Assembly: GCA_017502875.1 (NCBI GenBank)
Contig: JAFVUF010000002.1
Span: 1-64,000 of the forward strand
DNA from: Clostridia bacterium
GTDB lineage: Bacteria > Bacillota > Clostridia > Oscillospirales > CAG-272
Direction: 5' to 3'
DNA: 64,000 nt
A program made the translations under genes and the position numbers. Below the pieces are notes generated by a model. That model searched no databases. It had not been told where the DNA came from and saw only the letters and a program-made list of their open reading frames with translations. Shown here one piece after another: positions 61,904-64,000 of the stretch (its first letter is position 1; each line of letters opens with the position of its first letter).

Positions 61904-62707
61904 GTGAGAATAGGCGTAATTAAGCTTGTTTTGTCGCTTAGCGCCGCCGTTCCGTTTGCGTTTATGTATGACGGGTGGTGGGCAGCTCTTGCGTATGTCA
62001 TAGCATTCACAGTCGCTTTTTTAGCTGTAAATATACTTTTTTGGCTGTTTGTTATTTTCCTTGCTTTTGTATCGGGCTTTGGAGGCAAGGACAGTAAAAA
62101 AAGCGGATTTTTTTCGTTCTGGCTTAATACCGCTATTACCGAGGTGTGTTGGCTGGCGAGGATAAAGGTCAAGGCTTTGGGAAAGGAAAAGCTTCCGGAC
62201 GTTCCTTATCTTCTTGTTTGTAACCATCGCTCAAATTTTGACAATTTCGTTATCACCTCAGTGATAAGAGACCCGTATCTCGTGTTCATTTCCAAGCCCT
62301 CAAACTTCAAAATCCCATTTGCGGGTCGCCTCATTAAGCGTTGCGGTTATCTTGCAATTGACAGGGAAAACCCAAGAAACGCGCTTAAAACGATACATGC
62401 CTCATCTGAGCTTATTAAAAACGAAAATATGAGCATAGGTGTTTTTCCCGAAGGAACGAGAGGCAGAGAAGAGGGTGTCGCGCCGTTTAGCGAGGGCTGC
62501 TTCCTTATCGCAAAAAAGGCGGCTTGTCCCGTGGTTGTAGCTTCGCTTAAAGGTACTGACCGTATTCATAAGCGTTTCCCTCTCAAATCCGTTGTGGAGC
62601 TTGAATTCGTTGACGTTATCCCTGCGGAGACGGTAAAGGAAAAGCGCTCTGGCGAGCTATCCGATATTGCGTACGGTATGATAAATGAAAGCTATCTTGC
62701 GAAATGA
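61904..62707 (+). CDS. plsC: 1-acylglycerol-3-phosphate acyltransferase
   Basis: 267 residues from GTG 61904 (AAAGGAG about 10 nt upstream; a TTG at 61895 is too close). An N-terminal hydrophobic region is followed by the acyltransferase motifs NHRSNFDNF (HX4D) and FPEGTRGREEG. It adds the second acyl chain to lysophosphatidate, following PlsY. The lipid-kinase gene follows after 44 nt. Confidence 0.9.
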   Translation: MRIGVIKLVLSLSAAVPFAFMYDGWWAALAYVIAFTVAFLAVNILFWLFVIFLAFVSGFGGKDSKKSGFFSFWLNTAITEVCWLARIKVKALGKEKLPDVPYLLVCNHRSNFDNFVITSVIRDPYLVFISKPSNFKIPFAGRLIKRCGYLAIDRENPRNALKTIHASSELIKNENMSIGVFPEGTRGREEGVAPFSEGCFLIAKKAACPVVVASLKGTDRIHKRFPLKSVVELEFVDVIPAETVKEKRSGELSDIAYGMINESYLAK

Positions 62708-62751
62708 ACTGTAAGCTCCCTTGAATTCTGATTTAAGGAAAGGAACTAAAA

Positions 62752-63636
62752 ATGAAATACGTTCTTTATAATCCGATGTCGGATAATAGCTGCGGCGCGG
62801 AAAACGCGCGCGAGCTTCTGGAAAAATATCCGTCGGACAAGTATGTTTTTATAGATTTTACAACAATAACGGACGGGGAGATATTCGAGCTTCTCGCCAA
62901 GGAGGACGGCGACGTCATTCTGACGGGCGGCGACGGAACCTTAAACAGATTTGTAAATATACTCGGCGATAACGTTCCCGATAAGAATATATATTTTTAC
63001 CCCGCAGGCTCAGGCAACGACTTTATGAACGACATAAAAGGTAAAAACGCGAAGGAGCTGATTTTACTTAACGGTTACATAAAGACGCTGCCCGTAATTG
63101 AGGTGAACGGAAAATCCTACCGTTTTATAAACGGAGTCGGTTACGGTGTCGACGGTTATAGCTGCGAGGTGATTGACAGTCGAAAGAAGGCTACGGGTAA
63201 GAAGGGAAGCTATTCGCTTGAGGCGCTTAAAGGATTGCTGTATTCCTATGAGCCGGGAAAAGCTAAGGTAACGGTGGACGGAGTTACAACGGAGTTTGAA
63301 AACGTATGGATGGTCTCCGTTATGAACGGCAGATATTTTGGCGGCGGAGTAATGATAGCGCCTATGCAGGATAGGCTTAATGAAGAAAACACTGTCTCGG
63401 TCCTTGTGGTTACCTCGAAGAGCAGAGTTAAGACACTGCTTGCGTTTCCAAGCATATTCAAGGGCAAGCATATGAAGTACACAGAGATTATAAAGGCTTT
63501 CACCGGAAAGAATATATCGGTTGAGGTTGACCGCCCGTCTCCGCTTCAGGTGGACGGAGACGTTATCTCAGGGGTAACGCATTATTCCGTAAAATCGGGC
63601 GAGCAGGTTAAGGCAAAAGAGAAAGAATTGATATAA
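62752..63636 (+). CDS. Diacylglycerol-kinase-type lipid kinase
   Basis: 294 residues. VILTGGDGTLNRFVN carries the GGDGT motif and YFYPAGSGNDFMNDI the second DAGK motif; the C-terminal part has SPLQVDGDV. It phosphorylates diacylglycerol or a related lipid and could recycle DAG from the LtaS/MdoB-type enzyme at 16 kb. It follows plsC, suggesting a lipid operon. Confidence 0.9.
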   Translation: MKYVLYNPMSDNSCGAENARELLEKYPSDKYVFIDFTTITDGEIFELLAKEDGDVILTGGDGTLNRFVNILGDNVPDKNIYFYPAGSGNDFMNDIKGKNAKELILLNGYIKTLPVIEVNGKSYRFINGVGYGVDGYSCEVIDSRKKATGKKGSYSLEALKGLLYSYEPGKAKVTVDGVTTEFENVWMVSVMNGRYFGGGVMIAPMQDRLNEENTVSVLVVTSKSRVKTLLAFPSIFKGKHMKYTEIIKAFTGKNISVEVDRPSPLQVDGDVISGVTHYSVKSGEQVKAKEKELI

Positions 63637-63638
63637 CT

Positions 63639-63677
63639 GAAAACGGGCTGTCGCAAACGCGACAGCCCGTTTTTTGT
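63639..63677. terminator. Terminator between lipid kinase and AraC gene
   Basis: aaaacgggctgtcgc / gcgacagcccgtttttt, a perfect 15-bp stem followed by T6; it belongs to the gggctgtc hairpin group. Confidence 0.92.
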
Positions 63678-63706
63678 CAATATTACATTTAAAGCTCCAA
63701 AGGCTT

Positions 63707-64000
63707 TTATTTACAGCTTTTTCTGTACCTTAGAGGTGTAATTCCAATGCGCGCTTTAAAGCGCTGAATAAAATTATTGTAATCCGGAAATCCTGTCATT
63801 TCAGCAATATCGGTTACAGAATGCTTAGTGGTCTTTAACAGCAGCTTTGCTTTATCCAGCTTTTTTTCAAGAATGTATTCCTTAACCGTCATATTGAAAT
63901 TTTGTCTGAACAGAGCATATAGCTGTTGCTTATTAATAAAGAAGTTTCTGCATAAAAGCTCCGCGGTAAGCTTCTTGTCGATATTTTCAGTGATAAAATC
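63707..64000 (-). CDS. AraC-family regulator, C-terminal part (5' end outside window)
   Basis: 98 codons are open to the window edge on the minus strand. Two HTH motifs are visible: an upstream one (LTAELLCRNFFINKQQLY) and VTDIAEMTGFPDYNNFIQRF, ending FKARIGITPLRYRKSCK as AraC domains do. The ligand domain is outside the window. Confidence 0.88.
   Translation of the reverse strand, partial: DFITENIDKKLTAELLCRNFFINKQQLYALFRQNFNMTVKEYILEKKLDKAKLLLKTTKHSVTDIAEMTGFPDYNNFIQRFKARIGITPLRYRKSCK

Overview
The window reads as one contiguous piece of chromosome from a strictly anaerobic, endospore-forming member of the Clostridia. The evidence is sporulation genes (sigG, yabP, yabQ and both dipicolinate synthase subunits), oxygen and NO defence genes typical of anaerobes (flavodiiron protein, rubredoxin, rubrerythrin), a glycyl-radical enzyme, D-lactate dehydrogenase plus acetate kinase, and a biotin-dependent sodium-pump decarboxylase. 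AGGAGG-type ribosome sites and TTGACA-N17-TATAAT promoters are easy to see. The layout (mixed strands, short operons, hairpin terminators in convergent gaps) is ordinary for a gut or rumen Clostridia; a species cannot be named from sequence alone.

Layout. 1-1.9 kb: 3' end of a huge Cys-rich repeat surface protein. 2-7.4 kb: malQ, then an mglBAC-type sugar ABC transporter (minus strand). 7.5-9.8 kb: sigG and an amino-acid:Na+ symporter. 10-16 kb: a five-gene sodium-pump decarboxylase/transcarboxylase operon. 16-21 kb: envelope genes (LtaS/MdoB-like phosphoglycerol transferase, a membrane HD-hydrolase, plsY). 21-24 kb: divergent AraC regulator and glycyl-radical enzyme. 24-30.6 kb: a six-gene minus-strand glycan operon built around a polyprenyl-phosphate phosphoribosyltransferase-like UbiA protein. 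30.7-32.8 kb: an M50 protease and lysC. 32.8-34.6 kb: tRNA-Trp and what looks like a 1.6-kb insertion between two copies of the tRNA 3' end. 34.7-39.5 kb: a Crp/Fnr regulator diverging from ldhA, ferredoxin, fprA, rubredoxin and a ZIP transporter. 39.5-42 kb: ECF sigma with a membrane beta-propeller partner. 42-44.5 kb: ackA and tmcAL. 44.6-46.4 kb: a cytosolic heparinase II/III-like lyase. 46.5-48.6 kb: an aroF-tyrA operon behind a leader peptide with five Tyr codons in a row. 48.6-52.5 kb: ABC exporter, nnrD, gpsA. 52.8-55.2 kb: HU, rqcP, yabP, yabQ, fumarase alpha. 55.3-59.3 kb: two MATE pumps, rubrerythrin, a DMP19-like protein. 59.4-64 kb: an esterase, dipicolinate synthase, plsC, a lipid kinase and a truncated AraC gene.

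The most striking signal is the tyrosine attenuator ahead of aroF-tyrA (48343-48590): a consensus promoter, an 18-residue leader peptide with YYYYY, a 1:2 hairpin whose 5' arm is the Tyr codons, and a terminator just before aroF. Next are the putative tRNA-Trp mini-island, the decarboxylase operon that contains both a CoA-type and an oxaloacetate-type carboxyltransferase, and the polyprenyl-phosphoribose-like glycan locus. Functional links are visible: lysC feeds the pathway that ends in dipicolinate; gpsA, plsY and plsC form the start of phospholipid synthesis; ackA makes or uses acetate next to tmcAL, whose enzyme consumes acetate; the fprA, rubredoxin and rubrerythrin genes form an oxidative and nitrosative defence set, probably under the Crp/Fnr regulator.
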